Notes: a model not told the origin generated them from the sequence alone. A DNA stretch of 64,000 nucleotides from Methanobacterium_C sp963845285 (GCA_963845285.1 CAWJRO010000009.1:100487-164486), one strand, 5' to 3'. Positions 42,088-51,841 are shown, counted from the first letter of the stretch. Numbers and translations: made by a program.

Positions 42088-45000
42088 TCACTCTATCTTT
42101 TTGTAAGGATATTTTCCTTTAATGTTGTGATGGAAATATGCTCCATGAGAAGATGCTAAAATCAAACCATTATAAACAGATTCTGGAACATTAAAATATT
42201 TATAAAGTCCATTATAAAACTGTATTTTTAAAGTTTGGGATTTTTGATCGTATTTTACAGAATTTAAATTGCTAGAATTTAATGTAATGTTCTGATCAAC
42301 GTATTCAAATGCTTCATCCATCTTTTCACTGCTGTGACCTGCACCTTGAGCAAGATTTGGTCTTCCTCCTCCGCCTCCCCCAAGTATTTCGGCTGCACCT
42401 TTGATGATCTCATTCATCTTCACACCCGTACCTCCAGCTTTCTTAGAAGAAGCCCCAACGATCTTCCCTTCTTCATTTCCAAGTACAACTACATCAACGC
42501 CATTTTCATTTTCCGTGAGTTCGGTTGCAATTTTGATGAGTTCACCCATTTCACTATCCATGGTATCAGTCAAAATAGTTAAATTTCCTAATTTTTTGAA
42601 TTTATCATTTACACTAATTTTTTTCATTTCTTCAAATATTTTATTAAAACTTTCAATATTTTCATAAGTCTTATTAATCTGTTTCCAATTTGAATTTACT
42701 AAATTAATATTATTTTTTATCAAAACATTGTTAATATTATGTGAAACTTCATTCAAATTATTAGTTAACATAGATAATTGTTGGAAAATTTCTAGCATCT
42801 TAGTTTTATCTTCTGTTTTTTCAATGTCGAAATATTTTGCATTTTTTAATAGTGGCTCAAATTTATTAATTTTGTTTTCAAATTCTTCTATTATTTTTAA
42901 ATAATTTCTATTCGCACTATTTTCTCGGGATATTTCATTTATCTCTTTTAAAGATGTAATAGTTTTTATCATTTCTTCAATATTGGGTTCGATTCCATGA
43001 GCTAACTGGTTTCTCACATTTTTTATGCTATTTAAAGTATTATTGATCTTCTTAATTTGTGATTCGTTTTCTTTCAGTTGTTTAAGTTTTAAAGATGCCA
43101 AATCATCTTGAAGCCTGTTGATTTCATTTTTAAAGGATTTCCATTCTGTAAAAAACCTTTCACAGGTTTTTGGAAGCTGTTCTGCTTCGATCTTGAAGAT
43201 GCTGCTGCTTTCTTTTAGAAGGTCATCATTTCTCTGGGCTGCCTCAACTGCTGCCTCCCCAACTGAAAACACAATTCTCTCAACCCCATCCTGGATTCTT
43301 TCGGTTCTGGTTAACTTTATAAGACCAATGTCACCTGTGCGATCAACATGGGTACCTGCACAGGCCTGCACATCCACATCACCAATTTTAACGGTTCTTA
43401 TATTGTTCCCTGGAACAACACCACCTTGGTAAAGAATGAAACCATATTTTCGTTCTGCTTCAGTCCTGTTCATCCATTTTACACTTACAGGAATGTTTTC
43501 CATCACCAGTTGGTTTGCAATTAACTCAATTTTTTGGATTTCATGGTTCTCAATTCGTTTATAGTGTGAAAGGTCGATCCTTGACTTTTTAACACCTTTT
43601 TGAGCTCCAGCCTGCCAGATATGTTCTCCAAGCACACGGCGTGCTGCTGCAACCACAAGATGAGTTGCAGTGTGATTTCTTGCAAGTGAGATACGTCGGT
43701 TCCAGTTGATCTCACCTTTGACCTGTGATCCAATGTGGGATTTTAACGCTTCAATATCTTTTTCATCTAACCTGTGTAAAACCACATTTTGGACCTTTTC
43801 AGCGTGGAGAACCCTGAATTTTCTAGTTTCATTCTTTTCAGTTTCTTGAAGTGTGGATTTTTGAGTTTCATTCTTTTCAGATTCGGGAAGTTCAGGTCTT
43901 GAAAGTTCTAAAAATCCAACATCCGATGGTTGACCTCCACCTTCAGGATAAAACACAGTTTTGTCAAGTATGACGTTGTTATCATGGAATCCCAGTATTT
44001 TGGCTGTGAACTCTGTTTTTTCAGGTTCATCATAGAACATCAGTTCAGTTTCAGGGAAATCTAGTTCTAACTGGAATTTCTCTTCTACAGTTTCCTCTTC
44101 GTGTTCTGCTGCAACGAGTGTGTAGAAATTGTCTGGAACATTTGCCTTAAAATTTGAAGCCTCTGCAATCTCTCCAATGGTTTCAGGGGGGATTCCATGG
44201 GAGTCGTAGAGTTTTATAAGCATGTCTACGGGCATTTCTGCTTTATTTTCTTTTTTAAGGTATTTTATGCTCTTTTTAACCAGTTGTTTTCCTTTTTGGA
44301 TGGTTTTTTGGTAGCGAGATTCTTCGAGGTCTATGACTTTAAGAATGTGGTCCTGATTGTGTTTTATTTCGGGATAAGTTTTTGAAAGGAAGTCAAGTTG
44401 CATGTTCATGATGTCCGAGAGTGATTCCTCTAGTTCAAGGTCCTTCATGAAACGAATTGTCCTTCGAAGTACAAGTCTTGCGAGGTATCCTTCTTTAACG
44501 TTTGAGGGTATGATTCCATCTGCAAGCATGAAGCCCAGACATCGGGTATGGTCTGCAATAACGTATACTGCTTCCATTGGTTTTGTGGCTTTTTTAAGTT
44601 CTTCAACTGAAATTCCCAGCCTGTCTGCAACCCTTGAACGCAGGACTTTGAGGTCTGCAATATCTTCTATGTCCATCATTCCTGCAACACGGGCATTTTC
44701 TCCAAGAATGTGCTCGTCAAGTTCCACTCCAGATATATCCTTAAGCTGGTTTATTACGGGTCCAAATGATGCATCATAAGCTGTTGGGGTACCTTGAGAT
44801 ATCCATGCGAACCTTTCGAGGCCGTAACCTGTGTCCACTATCTTCAATGGAATTTCTTTAAGTCCTTCAGGTGTTGTTTTGTACTGTATGAAAACCAGTG
44901 TTGCAAGCTCCACACCACGGACACATATCTCGTAGCAAGGACCTTCGTTTCCTCCACCTTTCCACCATGATTCTATGTAACTTATTTCCCTTGGATCTAT

Positions 45001-45510
45001 TCCTATATGTTTTATGAAGTCGTGACAGTATTTTATTGTCTCATTTTTCCAGTAAACACAGTTATCAGAAGAGTTAAAAGCGTGGTGTGCGCCCATTGTA
45101 AAACAGGTCATGTGTCTTCCGGTACGGCCGACATTGTCAACATCGTTGAGTCTAATTGATGGTTGTGCAATTACAAGGGGGTTTGCAGGTGGTTCAACCT
45201 GACCTGATGTTACCCACGGCTGGAAGTTGTAGATGGATGCACCTACAAGAAAAACATCATTTCGCCACCGTTTTGCAAGTACAGGATATCTTTTTATGGG
45301 TGTATGGTCGTTTTTTTGGAAGAAGTTTGTGAATTCTTTCTGAATTCCGTAGAGGTCATACTTATGGGAAGTTGCAGGGTTCCCTATAAAGCTATATTCA
45401 TCACAAGGAGCATCTCCACAAGTATCCCTATCTTCTATTGACCAAAATTCGTTTCCACATTTTTTACAGGTTTTTTTTGTAAATCCAAGTTCTTCAAGCT
45501 GACGTGACAT
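42088..45510 (-). CDS. alaS: Alanyl-tRNA synthetase with coiled-coil insertion and C-terminal KTSC domain
   Basis: Charges tRNA-Ala. Archaeal class: an N-terminal zinc knuckle (CKKCGNEFW...CGDAPC), a class II catalytic core, an editing domain with HTATH (near residue 617) and CAGTHVDRTGDIG (near 720), and a C-Ala GGGGGRPNLAQGAG. The protein has 1140 residues against the usual about 900. About 165 extra Asn/Lys/Ile-rich coiled-coil residues lie around 810-975, and a KTSC domain (YFNVPESVYNGLILASSHG, PYKKIE) ends the protein. KTSC is normally found on lysyl-tRNA synthetases and alone. ATG 45510 has GATGAT before it; the frame opens four codons earlier. Confidence 0.92.
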   Translation of the reverse strand: MSRQLEELGFTKKTCKKCGNEFWSIEDRDTCGDAPCDEYSFIGNPATSHKYDLYGIQKEFTNFFQKNDHTPIKRYPVLAKRWRNDVFLVGASIYNFQPWVTSGQVEPPANPLVIAQPSIRLNDVDNVGRTGRHMTCFTMGAHHAFNSSDNCVYWKNETIKYCHDFIKHIGIDPREISYIESWWKGGGNEGPCYEICVRGVELATLVFIQYKTTPEGLKEIPLKIVDTGYGLERFAWISQGTPTAYDASFGPVINQLKDISGVELDEHILGENARVAGMMDIEDIADLKVLRSRVADRLGISVEELKKATKPMEAVYVIADHTRCLGFMLADGIIPSNVKEGYLARLVLRRTIRFMKDLELEESLSDIMNMQLDFLSKTYPEIKHNQDHILKVIDLEESRYQKTIQKGKQLVKKSIKYLKKENKAEMPVDMLIKLYDSHGIPPETIGEIAEASNFKANVPDNFYTLVAAEHEEETVEEKFQLELDFPETELMFYDEPEKTEFTAKILGFHDNNVILDKTVFYPEGGGQPSDVGFLELSRPELPESEKNETQKSTLQETEKNETRKFRVLHAEKVQNVVLHRLDEKDIEALKSHIGSQVKGEINWNRRISLARNHTATHLVVAAARRVLGEHIWQAGAQKGVKKSRIDLSHYKRIENHEIQKIELIANQLVMENIPVSVKWMNRTEAERKYGFILYQGGVVPGNNIRTVKIGDVDVQACAGTHVDRTGDIGLIKLTRTERIQDGVERIVFSVGEAAVEAAQRNDDLLKESSSIFKIEAEQLPKTCERFFTEWKSFKNEINRLQDDLASLKLKQLKENESQIKKINNTLNSIKNVRNQLAHGIEPNIEEMIKTITSLKEINEISRENSANRNYLKIIEEFENKINKFEPLLKNAKYFDIEKTEDKTKMLEIFQQLSMLTNNLNEVSHNINNVLIKNNINLVNSNWKQINKTYENIESFNKIFEEMKKISVNDKFKKLGNLTILTDTMDSEMGELIKIATELTENENGVDVVVLGNEEGKIVGASSKKAGGTGVKMNEIIKGAAEILGGGGGGRPNLAQGAGHSSEKMDEAFEYVDQNITLNSSNLNSVKYDQKSQTLKIQFYNGLYKYFNVPESVYNGLILASSHGAYFHHNIKGKYPYKKIE

Positions 45511-45924
45511 GGTAATCATCAATTAAATTTTTTTAAATTTATTATTTAATGATCAAATAGATATTTCCTAAATGATCGAAAAAAATCTGAATCAAATTAG
45601 TTCAACACTTAACTTTAAAAAGTTTTTTAGAGTTTTTTTTAGAGCTTTTCATTGATCCAAACTTTGAATTCACTCAAAAGTTCTATTATAATCTTATTGT
45701 ATCAAATTTTTCAATATTTATTAAAAATATCCTTTAATATTCCTTTTAATTTCAATGTTTAAGGATAATTACAGTTTATAATAAACATAATTTAAATAGT
45801 TTTAAATTTTTAAAATAAGATTTAATTTACATATCTCAATTATCTTTAATCTCAATTATCTTTATTAATAAACAAAATAAGTAACTAATTATCTAGTTAA
45901 ACTTATATTTAGGAGGTTTGTTCT
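45511..45924. other. AT-rich divergent gap alaS / metallophosphoesterase
   Basis: About 400 bp of AT-rich sequence with a duplicated CTCAATTATCTTTA (about 45836-45865) and ribosome site AGGAGGT at 45911. Both flanking genes start outward from here. No gene is seen. Confidence 0.4.
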
Positions 45925-47535
45925 TTGGATTCTAAAAAAATAGTTAGATCATTTTTGAGTGTAAAAACAAATATTCCTTTCTCAGATAAACGGGAAGATC
46001 CATCAGTTATTGATCCTACAGGGTGTATAAAGATAATTTTCAGTGATGGTTTGGATACAAGCACTATCTCAGATGGGATAAAACTTTATAAAGTTAAATC
46101 TGATTGGGAAGAAGTGGAAGAGAATGTTATAGTGAATATTGATGAGAATTCACCATTTGTTGTTTATATCAATAAATCTGACAGGACAAAATTTGTTGAA
46201 GGTGAAGAATATAAACTTTCTATAAATGATAAAGTAAAATCTTCAAGTGGAATATCTTTAAAGGAAAAATTTACAAATTATTTTGCTGTAGATTATTTAT
46301 TTAATCTTGATTCAAGTGGTATTTTAGATTTAAATAAGAAAAGAACGTTGATAGTGTGTATAAGTGATATCCATTTAGGTGCAAACGACAGCTATGCTGA
46401 GATTAACGGGAACCGTGATGTTTTGGTTAACTTCTTGAATCATGTTCGAATTTCACCAAATGTAAAAGAATTGGTTATAGCTGGTGATTTGATTGATGAA
46501 TGGTTTGTTCCAATGAATTTAGATACATTTAATGGAAAAACACAGTTGGACTTCGTAAAATCAGTAGCTTCTAACAATAAACCAGTAATAGATGCTTTTA
46601 ATAATATAATAAAAGATGGCAAAGTAAAGGTGACATATGTACCTGGAAACCATGATTTATTAATAAATTCAGAAGATATTCAAAGTATTATGCCCGGAAT
46701 ATCCGAAACTCGTGATGTGAGGGGTTTGGGAGCATATACTCCTCCTGATTTTTCGGAAGTTATCATTGAACATGGACATAGATATAATTTTTATTGTGCC
46801 CCGGATTATTCCAACCAATTTTTAACCCAAACAGATTCCATATTACCTCCAGGATATTTCTTTACACGAATGGCAACAAGTGCAGTTGTACAAGGCCGTC
46901 CTGAAATAAATATTGATTTTCCAGCGGTTCAAAAAAATGATTTGGGTGAAGTCCAATCTCTTTACTTTCTTTATTGGAATGTTTGGAAAGGGCTTATCAG
47001 TGATTTCCCTGTAGAAGAAGGACTTGATAAAAAGGCCATAAAGACTGGTATCGATGGATTCACTGAATGTTATGCCATAAATGATGTTTTACCATATCAA
47101 AACTCAAAGAATGATTATATTGATGTTAATTTATATGGGGGGATTATTGAAACATGGGATGAAAGACAGAATAAAAATTTAGTTTCTGTTAAAATTCCCA
47201 CAGACGAAGCAGTTCTTAAGGGAACTTTTGCAAGTCATCTTGATGAGCAATCAAGTGTTCAATTCTTTGACAATTCGGATTCTGATAAGAGAATTGTTAT
47301 ATTTGGACATTCTCATGAGGCACGAGTCATAACATCTTTCAATGAAAAAGGAGAAAAACAGGTCTATGTAAATTCCGGTACCTGGATAGATAAAAATAAA
47401 TGTACCATGACATTTGTGGTCATTATACCTCCAAAAAGCGAAGATTCGGCTCCAGCTTATGTAAATCTTTATCAATACTCGCCAATGGGGGATATTAAAA
47501 AATTAGATTCTCAAGCACTCACAAATCTGAAATAA
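45925..47535 (+). CDS. Calcineurin-like metallophosphoesterase with N-terminal Ig-like domain
   Basis: A 536-residue protein. Residues about 1-120 look like a bacterial Ig-like (SbsA-type) domain (GCIKIIFSDGLDTSTISDGI, KYKLSIND). A metallophosphoesterase follows: CISDIHLGAND, IAGDLIDEW, VPGNHDLL and FGHSHEARV supply the dinuclear metal ligands (D-X-H, GD, GNH, GHXH). No signal peptide is visible despite the Ig-like domain. The substrate is unknown. TTG 45925 follows AGGAGGT. It lies between alaS and rpl12 and interrupts an otherwise conserved information-processing cluster, suggesting an acquired gene. Confidence 0.85.
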   Translation: MDSKKIVRSFLSVKTNIPFSDKREDPSVIDPTGCIKIIFSDGLDTSTISDGIKLYKVKSDWEEVEENVIVNIDENSPFVVYINKSDRTKFVEGEEYKLSINDKVKSSSGISLKEKFTNYFAVDYLFNLDSSGILDLNKKRTLIVCISDIHLGANDSYAEINGNRDVLVNFLNHVRISPNVKELVIAGDLIDEWFVPMNLDTFNGKTQLDFVKSVASNNKPVIDAFNNIIKDGKVKVTYVPGNHDLLINSEDIQSIMPGISETRDVRGLGAYTPPDFSEVIIEHGHRYNFYCAPDYSNQFLTQTDSILPPGYFFTRMATSAVVQGRPEINIDFPAVQKNDLGEVQSLYFLYWNVWKGLISDFPVEEGLDKKAIKTGIDGFTECYAINDVLPYQNSKNDYIDVNLYGGIIETWDERQNKNLVSVKIPTDEAVLKGTFASHLDEQSSVQFFDNSDSDKRIVIFGHSHEARVITSFNEKGEKQVYVNSGTWIDKNKCTMTFVVIIPPKSEDSAPAYVNLYQYSPMGDIKKLDSQALTNLK

Positions 47536-48038
47536 TTTTATTATTTTAGATTTAATTATATTTTTTTTATAAATCATTACTTTCTATAATCTTACATTTT
47601 CTATTTTTAGTACGATAATTGTAAGTTCGATTACATAAACTAATATCTTTTTTAACTTATCCTAATTTTTAAAATTGAATAACCTTCACTATTAAACTAA
47701 AATAAGCTCATCTCTGTTTTCTTGTGCATTTTTTGCACTGTAAATTTAATGCAAAGATTCCTGCAGAATATTTTAAGGTTCAAACATATTTGTGTATTAA
47801 ATCAATTCAACTTTCAATGAGATAAATGGCCAAAGCTTTTGCACTGATTCAAGGATAAGAGCGAAAATTAAAATATAATTAAAAATGAAATTTTAAAAAT
47901 AGAATTAATCTAAAATTTAATCACTTTTTTTTAAAAGTCAAATAGAGAAATCTAATATTAATATATTAGATTTCCGACTTTTAAGACTATTATCTAGTCT
48001 AATATAATTTCCCGATTAAAAAAGGGAAAGAAAAAAAT
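47536..48038. other. AT-rich gap with a bidirectional terminator
   Basis: Between the convergent metallophosphoesterase and rpl12. No gene is supported. The right end carries the hairpin at 47933-47982 and a second small one, AGACTA/TAGTCT (47984-48000). Confidence 0.5.
47933..47982 (-). terminator. Hairpin terminator of the rpl1-rpl10-rpl12 transcript
   Basis: A 12-bp stem GAAATCTAATAT / ATATTAGATTTC with loop ATTA, inside an outer AAAAGTC/GACTTTT pairing. It lies 57 bp past the rpl12 stop; T-rich tracts occur directly after the stop and again past the stem on the minus strand. It can act in both directions because the metallophosphoesterase gene converges here. Confidence 0.6.
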
Positions 48039-48344
48039 TTAGCCGAAGAGAGCGCCGAGACCGGCTGCTGCTTCTTCTTCTTTTTCTTCTTCGGATTCTT
48101 CCTCTTCTTCCTCTTCTTCAGCGGCTGCTGCAGGTGCTGCTGCGGCTGCTGCAGGTGCTGCTGCGGCGACAGCTGTTTTTTCTATAGCTTCTTCTATGTC
48201 TACATCTTCGAGTGCTGCGATTAATGCTTTAACCCTTGCATCGTCTGCTTCTGCGCCTGCTGCTTCTAATACTTTTTTTACGTTTCCTTCGTTAATTTCC
48301 TGACCTGCTGTGTGCAATAACATTGCTGTGTATATATACTCCAT
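48039..48344 (-). CDS. rpl12: 50S ribosomal protein P1/L12
   Basis: A 101-residue archaeal stalk protein: N-terminal dimer domain (MEYIYTAMLLHTAGQEINEG, VKKVLEAAG), an Ala/Pro-rich hinge, then an acidic tail ending EEEAAAGLGALFG that recruits elongation factors. GAGGTGAT precedes the ATG. It ends the rpl1-rpl10-rpl12 transcript. Its last residues are nearly identical to those of L10/P0. Confidence 0.96.
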   Translation of the reverse strand: MEYIYTAMLLHTAGQEINEGNVKKVLEAAGAEADDARVKALIAALEDVDIEEAIEKTAVAAAAPAAAAAAPAAAAEEEEEEEESEEEKEEEAAAGLGALFG

Positions 48345-48405
48345 ATGATCACCTCAAATTTCTAAACTTTTTAAACTACTTAAATTTATTAAATTCTGTT
48401 CAACG

Positions 48406-49413
48406 TTAACCGAAAAGAGCTCCAAGTCCTGCTGCTGCATCTTCTTCCTTCTCTTCTTCTGATTCTTCATCTTCGTCGTCTTTTGGTTCTTCTTTGTCTT
48501 TTTTGGCTTCAACCACAGTTGCCTGTGAGCTCAATTTTTCTTGAAGTTCCTCATCAACTGCATCTGCATTTTTAGCTGATACTTCACCTGCAACTGCAAG
48601 CATCTGTGAGTATGCTTTTGCAAGTAAAAGTTCCCTGGTTTTTGATGTAAGTATCTCTGCATTTAATGCCAGGTTCATTGCTTTTGAATGTGCTTTCTGC
48701 AGTATGTAAGGTGTGGACTTCTCTGTGAATATCACGGCGTTTACTGATAAGTTTAATGCCTGTGTAAAGGCTTTTTGTATATCTGATAATGTCTTCTCTT
48801 CATCAATTGTTAAGAGATCAGATGTGTAAACTGTTTGATCTTCATAAGCAGCTATGAGATCGATTCCAACTTCCATTGGATGAATATCAAGCCTTGTGAG
48901 TATGCCTGCGATCTCCCGTGAGATCTCCTCTCCCTCAGCAACTACTGTTTTGTCTTTGGTTATAACTATTTTGCCTTTATCGATCTTTGCAGGTATACCT
49001 ACTTTCTGAAGCTCACCAAGTATAGGGCCTGGTTTAAATGCTGTATCACCCTTTGGCACTACAATGTCAAGGGGAGCTATACTTCCAGCTTTTGCAGGAG
49101 CTTCTGTTTTACTCTCTTCAAGGATCTTATAAAGCTTGAAGGGGTTCATGTTTGTGAAGATCAAGGCAGGTTGTCCTTTCATGTGATCTTTGAGGCTTTC
49201 TATGTTTGCTTTTTTGGATTCTTCCAGTGCAAGGGTCATGAAAGTTTTCCTTGACATTTTAACAGTTGCATTCTCTTTAAGGTTTCTACGCATTTTCTGG
49301 AGCTGAGGTCCGGGTATGTTTGCAAGGTTAGCCATACCCACAACTTCATGGCTTTCGATGAGTTCTTTAAGGTTTTTTACCTCGTCCTTTTTCCATTCAG
49401 CAACATGATGCAT
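48406..49413 (-). CDS. rpl10: 50S ribosomal protein P0/L10
   Basis: The stalk base protein, 335 residues: rRNA-binding N-terminus (MHHVAEWKKDEVKNLKELIE), the archaeal insertion, several helices that carry P1 dimers (AFTQALNLSVNAVIFT, SKAMNLALNAEILT, KAYSQMLAVAGEVSAK) and the acidic tail ending GLGALFG, shared with L12. The ATG at 49413 directly follows the L1 stop, with GGTGAT before it, so they are coupled. Confidence 0.96.
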   Translation of the reverse strand: MHHVAEWKKDEVKNLKELIESHEVVGMANLANIPGPQLQKMRRNLKENATVKMSRKTFMTLALEESKKANIESLKDHMKGQPALIFTNMNPFKLYKILEESKTEAPAKAGSIAPLDIVVPKGDTAFKPGPILGELQKVGIPAKIDKGKIVITKDKTVVAEGEEISREIAGILTRLDIHPMEVGIDLIAAYEDQTVYTSDLLTIDEEKTLSDIQKAFTQALNLSVNAVIFTEKSTPYILQKAHSKAMNLALNAEILTSKTRELLLAKAYSQMLAVAGEVSAKNADAVDEELQEKLSSQATVVEAKKDKEEPKDDEDEESEEEKEEDAAAGLGALFG

Positions 49414-50052
49414 TTAGATCACCTTCGCTACTGGACCCATGGTTGTTTTAATATACATGGATTTTATCTGGCTTCTTCCCTTTTCCAGGTTTCTGTCTAA
49501 TATATCAAGTACGGCTTCAATGTTATCTACAATCATTTCATCGTCCATCTCTTCTGAGCCGACAATGGCCTGGATAACTGGTTGATCCTTTATTCTAACT
49601 TTTGCTGTGTTTTTAAATTTCTCCATTAATGATTCGGGTTTTGCTGTGGATGGAACTGGTTTAGGCATTTTTTTCCTTGGTCCTAATACTGGCCCTAAGA
49701 ATCTACCCACAAGGGGCATTAAATCTACCTGTGCAACGAAAAAGTCATGTTTGTTTGCAATTTTTTTCGCTTGTTTCCTGTCTTTTCCAAGTTTTTGAAG
49801 TTCTTCTCGGGTTATGACAAGATCTGCACCTGCATTTTTGGCCTGAAGTGCCAATTCTCCTTCTGCTATGAACGCGACTTTCACGTCCTTTCCACGACCA
49901 TTTGGGAGAAATATCTCTTCATCTATACGGTTTTCTGGCTTTTTCACGTCTAAATCCTTGATGGTTATAATCACATCTATGGATTGTGTGAAGTTCCTCG
50001 GCTTTGAGTCTTCTTTAGCCTTCTTCACCGCTTCTAACATCTCTTGTTTCAT
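49414..50052 (-). CDS. rpl1: 50S ribosomal protein L1
   Basis: A 212-residue protein of the L1 stalk. Signatures are RNFTQSIDVIITIKDLDVKK, NRIDEEIFLPNGRGK, LVGRFLGPVLGPRKKMPKP and the C-terminal STAK-like region. ATG 50052 is chosen because GGAGG sits just upstream; the frame is open 13 codons further. A TATA-like TTATATAAGTTT on the minus strand at about 50210-50230 suggests a separate promoter from rpl11. In methanococci L1 represses its own mRNA; whether it does so here is not visible. Confidence 0.95.
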   Translation of the reverse strand: MKQEMLEAVKKAKEDSKPRNFTQSIDVIITIKDLDVKKPENRIDEEIFLPNGRGKDVKVAFIAEGELALQAKNAGADLVITREELQKLGKDRKQAKKIANKHDFFVAQVDLMPLVGRFLGPVLGPRKKMPKPVPSTAKPESLMEKFKNTAKVRIKDQPVIQAIVGSEEMDDEMIVDNIEAVLDILDRNLEKGRSQIKSMYIKTTMGPVAKVI

Positions 50053-50324
50053 CAAATATTCCTCCATGAACTTTTTCAATGAAAAGTTCACAATGAATTA
50101 TTTTCTTATTTATTTTGTTCACTGATATGATGCCATATCTATGAAATTGATTAGTGATTAAATCATGATTTAATTCATGATATGTGATTAAATCAAATTG
50201 AAATATTAAATTAAAACTTATATAAATTTTTTAAATTTTAACTCACATGATTCATTTGATACGATTCAATTTAAATGAAAATTTCAAAGATTAATTTCTT
50301 AATTTGTTTCATTTAAAAAAATAT

Positions 50325-50813
50325 TTAAGCATCTTGGACGAGCGTATCGTCGTAGACACCTTCATCTATTTCTTGCTGCACTTCTCTTGGATCCTTTCCT
50401 TCAACAGTTATACCCATGCTCACGCATGTTCCTATAACCTCTTTTGCAGCGTGTTTGTAATCGTTTGAGAGTAATGCATCGAATTTCATACGAGCGATCT
50501 TCAATGCCTGCTCAATTTTTAGATCTGCTACTTTGTCTGATCCAGGATCCTGTGAACCCTTATCTATACCGAGTTCATCTATTATGAGAGCAGTTGTTGG
50601 TGGTGTACCAACTTCTATATCAAATTTTTTAGTGCTTATATCAACTATAACCTTAACTGGAACTTTCATTCCACTAAAATCTGAAGTTTTTTTGTTGATT
50701 TCTTCAACCACTTGCATCATGTTAATGCCCAACGGACCTATTGCAGGACCTAATGGTGGGCCGGGTGTTGCTTTACCCCCGTCTATAAGAATTTCTACGG
50801 TTTCTTTTACCAT
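50325..50813 (-). CDS. rpl11: 50S ribosomal protein L11
   Basis: A 162-residue protein of the GTPase-associated centre: VEILIDGGKATPGPPLGPAI, GPLGINMMQVVEEINKKT and the C-terminal rRNA-binding half DLKIEQALKIARMKFD, AAKEVIGTCVSMGITVEG. Its ATG overlaps the TAA of spt5 by one base (TAATG), with AGGAGG before it, so they are translationally coupled. Confidence 0.97.
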   Translation of the reverse strand: MVKETVEILIDGGKATPGPPLGPAIGPLGINMMQVVEEINKKTSDFSGMKVPVKVIVDISTKKFDIEVGTPPTTALIIDELGIDKGSQDPGSDKVADLKIEQALKIARMKFDALLSNDYKHAAKEVIGTCVSMGITVEGKDPREVQQEIDEGVYDDTLVQDA

Positions 50814-51256
50814 TAATCTGCCTCCTTCTGTATTAATCTGATTTGATCACCTTTAACTGTAACAGGAATTGGAACTGCAGCTTCAATAAGTTCTAAGACT
50901 ACATTCTCTTTGGATTCATCTATCCTGACAACTTTAGCCCTTTCACCCTTAAAGGGTCCGGATATTAACTCTATAATGCTTCCTTTTTGGATGGAAGCTA
51001 ATATAGGTTCCGGGTTTAAAAAGGTTTTTACCTCTTCAAATGGTATTTCTCCGTCGATAACACCCTTCATATGGGGGACTTTAAATGCCGGATTTTGCAT
51101 GTCAATCTTTGTTGATGATTCAACTAAAATATATCCCCTAAGGCTTTCAGGTACAAGGATAGAATTCATTTCAATCCCACTGTTTTTAACATTTCTTGCA
51201 ATTATTCTTGCAACATTCTTTTCCTGACCTACAAGGGTTCTTATGGCATAAATCAA
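50813..51256 (-). CDS. spt5: Transcription elongation factor Spt5 (NusG)
   Basis: A 147-residue archaeal Spt5: NGN domain (IYAIRTLVGQEKNVARIIA, GYILVES) and C-terminal KOW domain (SIIELISGPFKGERAKVVRID), which bridges RNA polymerase and the ribosome. With Spt4 it raises processivity. TTG 51256 gives the usual MIYAIRT start and has AAGTGAT just upstream; the frame is open 15 codons further. Gene order secE-spt5-rpl11 is the archaeal norm. Confidence 0.95.
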   Translation of the reverse strand: MIYAIRTLVGQEKNVARIIARNVKNSGIEMNSILVPESLRGYILVESSTKIDMQNPAFKVPHMKGVIDGEIPFEEVKTFLNPEPILASIQKGSIIELISGPFKGERAKVVRIDESKENVVLELIEAAVPIPVTVKGDQIRLIQKEAD

Positions 51257-51420
51257 ACTATCACTTACCTGATTAAACTTTAAATTAAGTTTTAATATCA
51301 AAATTCTTTAACATTCATTGCTTTTAACATTCCAATTAATTTTAGTGAATTGATAATGAATATTGATGTACTAACTTTTAACTTAACTACTAATTAAATT
51401 CTTTAATTCATAAATAAACT

Positions 51421-51603
51421 CTAAACATTACCTATAAGCTGGGCTATAATACTTACTACGAATCCCACAACTCCTATTATTATAATACCGATTCCCGTTA
51501 CTTTTGCAACGTTTATATATTCACTTCTACCCGGTTTTCTGGACACGTGCAGAACTCTTTCACATAGTTTTAAAAAATTGACTATAGACTCTTTTGAACT
51601 CAT
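51421..51603 (-). CDS. secE: Protein translocase subunit SecE/Sec61-gamma
   Basis: A 60-residue single-span subunit of the SecY channel: an amphipathic cytosolic helix (SIVNFLKLCERVLHVSRKPG), then SEYINVAKVTGIGIIIIGVVGFVVS. ATG 51603 has GTGGGT upstream; the frame opens eight codons earlier. It lies between ftsZ and spt5, as in other archaea. Confidence 0.93.
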   Translation of the reverse strand: MSSKESIVNFLKLCERVLHVSRKPGRSEYINVAKVTGIGIIIIGVVGFVVSIIAQLIGNV

Positions 51604-51841
51604 AGAAATACCCACTTTGATATCCAATTAAAGAAGGAGATATTTATAAAATTTAGATTAATATCAAAATAAGTTATCTATTTAGGGATTTATAAACCTT
51701 TTGATCCTGAACATAGATGGTATAAACTATAGTATAACATAAAATTGAGATTATTTTGTGCATGTTCATGATAGTAGAAGATAGTATAAATGTTCCTGAT
51801 CCTGCTTTTTAATTTATTGGATTTATTGAAGTGTTTAAAGT

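Noticed and set aside
47251..47475. Minus-strand frame of 74 codons inside the metallophosphoesterase gene
   Set aside because: Antisense to a gene with intact metal motifs; no ribosome site.
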